Positions 5,646-7,878 of a stretch of DNA of 7,878 nucleotides are shown here, piece after piece. The notes beneath the pieces are model-generated. The model did not search any database. It had not been told where the DNA came from and was given only the letters and a program-made list of their open reading frames with translations. Positions within the stretch are counted from its first letter, which is position 1, and the number at the start of each line of letters is the position of its first letter. A program made the position numbers and the translations under genes. The DNA lies in contig JABJIU010000176.1 in the NCBI GenBank assembly GCA_018661145.1, forward strand, positions 1 through 7,878. Reading direction: 5' to 3'. The stretch comes from Pseudomonadota bacterium. GTDB lineage: Bacteria > Pseudomonadota > Gammaproteobacteria > Arenicellales > UBA868.

Positions 5646-6563
5646 TTAGGGGCGCTCGACCTGAAGGTAAAGAAGTTCTGTCGCGAGGGTTGCTCCAGCG
5701 AGTGCGGTAATCTCAGCGTGGTCAAAGGCCGGTGCCACTTCCACGATATCCATGCCCACGATATCGAGGCCTTTTAGACCACGAAGAATTTGCAACGCCG
5801 CATTACTGGACAGGCCTCCCGCCACCGGTGTCCCAGTCCCGGGCGCAAACGCTGGATCCAGACAGTCGATGTCAAAGGTCAGATAAGCCTTGCGGCCTGC
5901 CACACGCTCAACTATTCGGTCACTCACCGCCTTACAACCACTGGTATGTACCTCGTCAGCATCCAACACCAAAAACTCGTGATTCGAAGCGTCGTACTCG
6001 GTTCGAATCCCTATCTGTACTGAAGCCGAAGGGTCAATCAGACCCTCCCGGGGTGCCCGGTAGAACATCGTGCCATGATCAAACTCACCCCCGTTCTGGT
6101 AAGTATCAGTATGAGCATCAAAATGAATGAGTGCCAACTCCCCATGCACTTCGTGGTGCGCTCTCAGCAATGGCAGGCTAATGAAGTGATCTCCGCCAAA
6201 ACTCATGAGCGCTTTTCCCGAATGGATAATCTCCAGAGCACGATCATGCAAAGTCTGTGAGAAGGCGGCACTGTCTCCAGGTGGATAAATCAGGTCCCCG
6301 CAATCGACCATTTTGAGGTGATCGCCCAGGGCATACCGCCAGGGCCAGCGAGCCTCTTCCCAACGCAGGTTACCGGAAGCTTGTCGGATCGCGGTCGGTC
6401 CGCTGCGGGTACCGGCGCGGCCGGTGGTCCCGAGATCATAGGGAACCCCGAGTACCACGACATCTGCTTCGCCGCCTGTCGCATCTGAACTGAGGGGCGC
6501 GCCAAGAAATCCAAAAAGATTGGAATACAAAGACACATCGTCCTGAATATCAATATCAGTCAA
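5646..6563 (-). CDS. speB: Agmatinase (agmatine ureohydrolase)
   Basis: 305-residue binuclear manganese ureohydrolase that splits agmatine into putrescine and urea, the second step of the arginine decarboxylase route to polyamines; cytoplasmic. It aligns along its length with E. coli SpeB (306 residues). Seen: SNLFGFL (14-20), GVPYDLGTTGRAGTRSGPTAIR (39-60), and the metal ligands in SFGGDHF (H126), HFDAHTDTY (D149, H151, D153) and TFDIDCLDPAFAPGTGTP (D231, D233). The blocks EFDHGTMF, VQIGIRTE and VGMDIVEVAPAFDHAEITALA are also present. The TTG start at 6563 has AGGT about 6 nt upstream and gives the same N-terminal length as E. coli SpeB, with SN at positions 14-15 in both. An extended -10 lies about 50 nt upstream. 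No arginine decarboxylase gene is in the window. A related ureohydrolase activity such as guanidinobutyrase is possible but less likely. Confidence 0.94.
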   Translation of the reverse strand: MTDIDIQDDVSLYSNLFGFLGAPLSSDATGGEADVVVLGVPYDLGTTGRAGTRSGPTAIRQASGNLRWEEARWPWRYALGDHLKMVDCGDLIYPPGDSAAFSQTLHDRALEIIHSGKALMSFGGDHFISLPLLRAHHEVHGELALIHFDAHTDTYQNGGEFDHGTMFYRAPREGLIDPSASVQIGIRTEYDASNHEFLVLDADEVHTSGCKAVSDRIVERVAGRKAYLTFDIDCLDPAFAPGTGTPVAGGLSSNAALQILRGLKGLDIVGMDIVEVAPAFDHAEITALAGATLATELLYLQVERP

Positions 6564-6584
6564 GAAATTACCTATATGGCATCG

Positions 6585-6609
6585 CGCTAAGGACGCTAAA
6601 GAAGCGCTA
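6585..6609. repeat. Three CGCTA direct repeats in the speB leader
   Basis: CGCTA occurs at 6585-6589, 6594-6598 and 6605-6609 (TAGCG on the speB strand), spaced 9 and 11 bp. The repeats fall between the predicted transcription start (about 6610) and the start codon. They could be a protein-binding site or chance; the units are short. Confidence 0.25.
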
Positions 6610-6616
6610 GCCCTAT

Positions 6617-6625
6617 CTTATAACA
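6617..6625 (-). promoter_or_regulatory. Extended -10 promoter element of speB
   Basis: On the - strand the sequence reads TGTTATAAG, a TGn extension plus TATAAG (5 of 6), with transcription predicted near 6610 and a leader of about 47 nt. The hexamer 17 nt upstream is a poor -35. The core has the same form as the element before the aminotransferase gene. Confidence 0.5.
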
Positions 6626-6671
6626 GCAGTTCCGTCTCTTTGGTATCAGGTGCGCCTGCCCTGCAACCGGC

Positions 6672-7878
6672 TTACTCAATCGGCCTTTGATCATCGATTA
6701 CTTTACCATCGTTAGGCAACTGGCCAGTTTCCACGAGTTCGACTTCACCGCGCAGTTTACAAACCTCCCGGATACTTTCTGCTACCGCTCGGGTGAAATC
6801 ATCGCCGAGCCCTGACGCCGCCGTGACTTCACAGAGCATCTTCATCACATCTGTATTTTCAACGCGGCTGATCTCCAGGCGGACCCGGCGAATCTCGTCA
6901 TGGCGTGCGACAACCGCTGCCACCTGAGAGGGATGCACAAACATGCCCCGAACCTTGGTGGTCTGGTCTGCTCTGCCCATCCATCCCTTTATACGGGGAC
7001 TGGTTCTGCCGCACGGGCTGATACCCTCCATGGCCGCCGAGAGATCCCCCGTGGCAAAACGGATAAGCGGATAGCCAGGTTTAAGTGGCGTCACCAACAC
7101 TTCGCCGACCTCCCCCGGGTCAACGGGGTCCCCGGTCCCGGGACGGACAATTTCCAGAAGGATTTCTTCATCCAGAAGGAGTCCTTCCCGGCTTTGTGAT
7201 TCATAACCGATCAGGCCGACGTCCGCAGTCGCATATCCCTGCAGCACATCGACACCACTGTCGGAAAGTTCGGCCCGCAAAGGCCCGGGCAATGCTTCGC
7301 CAGACACCAAACCCAGCTTCAGACTGGAGACATCCGCCTTCATCTCTTTTGCTTTATCCAGAAGAATCTTTAGAAAAGACGGGGTCCCCACATAAAAGTG
7401 CGGCCGAAGATGCGCCATGGCCTGCACCTGAAGTTCTGTCTGCCCGACCCCTGCCGGAAAGACCGTACAACCTAGGGCATGCGCGCCACTTTCCAGCATA
7501 AAACCCGCTGGCGTGAAGTGATATGAAAAAGTGTTGTAGACAAGATCCCCTTCACGACAACCCGCTGCGTGCAACGCGCGTGCCAAACGCCAGAAATTCT
7601 CTGAATCTGCCTGTGGCTCAAAAATAGCACCCGGCGACGCAAAAACCCGGGGCAGTCTCCTGCCTTTGAGGTCCGTGTACCCGCCTAGCGGCGGAGCCTT
7701 AGCCTGGGCCTCGCCCATTTCTGACTTTCGGGTGACCGGCAGACGGGCAAGCAGGGAGCGGTCTTTGACCTCTTCGGGGTCGACCGTATACAAAAGATCC
7801 GCATAGGCGGGAATGTTGGCCTTGGCGTAGCGCAGTTGCTCACGAAGCTGTTCAAACTGTTGTGCTTCGCGTACCTGG
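6672..7878 (-). CDS. PaaK-like adenylate-forming (phenylacetate-CoA ligase family) enzyme, N-terminus beyond the window
   Basis: Open frame from the right edge to the TAA at 6672-6674, about 402 residues of a protein usually near 410-440, so only a short N-terminal piece is missing. The edge sequence (REAQQFEQLREQLRYAKANIPAYADLL) is the usual PaaK-family opening helix, so the internal TTG at 7793 is not the start. Members activate a carboxylic acid with ATP to the adenylate and then the CoA thioester. Seen, in order: LARLPVTRKSE, FASPGAIFEP where PaaK has the SGTTGKP P-loop (7614-7640), FSYHFTPAGFMLESGAHALG, GTPSFLKILLDK, LVSGEALP, GYATADVGLIGYE, IRFATGDLSA with the ribose-binding aspartate, GWMGRADQTTKVRGMFVHP, and LPNDGKVIDD with the probable C-terminal catalytic lysine. 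I recognise it as a PaaK subgroup of unknown substrate; relatives I recall often sit beside branched-chain amino acid ABC transporter genes. Confidence 0.87.
   Translation of the reverse strand, partial: QVREAQQFEQLREQLRYAKANIPAYADLLYTVDPEEVKDRSLLARLPVTRKSEMGEAQAKAPPLGGYTDLKGRRLPRVFASPGAIFEPQADSENFWRLARALHAAGCREGDLVYNTFSYHFTPAGFMLESGAHALGCTVFPAGVGQTELQVQAMAHLRPHFYVGTPSFLKILLDKAKEMKADVSSLKLGLVSGEALPGPLRAELSDSGVDVLQGYATADVGLIGYESQSREGLLLDEEILLEIVRPGTGDPVDPGEVGEVLVTPLKPGYPLIRFATGDLSAAMEGISPCGRTSPRIKGWMGRADQTTKVRGMFVHPSQVAAVVARHDEIRRVRLEISRVENTDVMKMLCEVTAASGLGDDFTRAVAESIREVCKLRGEVELVETGQLPNDGKVIDDQRPIE

Noticed and set aside
5732..6130. Open frame of 132 codons on the + strand inside speB
   Set aside because: Antisense to the metal-binding blocks of agmatinase; the translation is rich in Pro, Arg and His with no domain.
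7110..7146. GC-rich run with CCCGGG repeats and the palindrome GTCCCGGGAC
   Set aside because: It lies in the PaaK-like coding frame and encodes a Gly/Pro/Asp-rich loop; probably codon-driven and not a separate element.
7085..7501. Open frame of 138 codons on the + strand inside the PaaK-like gene
   Set aside because: Shadow frame of GC-rich coding DNA, Arg/Pro-rich, no recognisable domain.
6672..7793. PaaK-like protein starting at the TTG at 7793
   Set aside because: The frame stays open to the window edge and the upstream residues match the family's N-terminal helix, so the gene continues past the window.

Overview
The window looks like chromosomal housekeeping and central-metabolism DNA from a proteobacterium, most likely a gammaproteobacterium. 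The best evidence is an agmatinase whose length, start and metal-ligand positions track E. coli SpeB almost residue for residue. A YciA-type thioesterase very close to the E. coli protein, a stand-alone YiiD C-terminal-type thioesterase and a DUF1285 protein point the same way. The lineage is inferred from remembered protein similarity, not from a search. No rRNA, tRNA, mobile element, CRISPR array or phage gene is visible.

Layout. Positions 1-2025 (+ strand) hold a 5'-truncated cystathionine beta-synthase followed 38 nt later by a cystathionine gamma-lyase/synthase family enzyme. This is a two-gene reverse-transsulfuration unit (homocysteine + serine to cystathionine to cysteine), closed by a strong intrinsic terminator at 2044-2080. 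Everything after this is on the - strand. A compact four-gene operon reads from 4058 down to 2068: AhpD-like peroxidase-related protein, YciA acyl-CoA thioesterase, DUF1285 protein and a second, unrelated-subtype hot-dog thioesterase. Its genes overlap or lie within 20 nt of each other. Next come single genes, each with its own intergenic region: an alanine-glyoxylate-type class V aminotransferase (5487-4324), agmatinase speB (6563-5646), and a PaaK-like adenylate-forming enzyme (from beyond the right edge to 6672).

Regulation. The intergenic regions before the aminotransferase and before speB each carry an extended -10 element of the form TGnTATAAG. The aminotransferase promoter is also flanked by two inverted repeats, one over the -35 position and one just downstream of the predicted transcription start, so it is probably a regulated promoter. 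Non-ATG starts are common: five of the seven genes whose start lies in the window appear to begin with TTG or GTG.

The genes are individually recognisable. The least explained parts are the thioesterase/DUF1285/AhpD-like operon, the altered P-loop of the PaaK-like enzyme, and the dyad-rich promoter of the aminotransferase. I found no convincing wholly new system; the four-gene operon is the best candidate for an undescribed functional unit.
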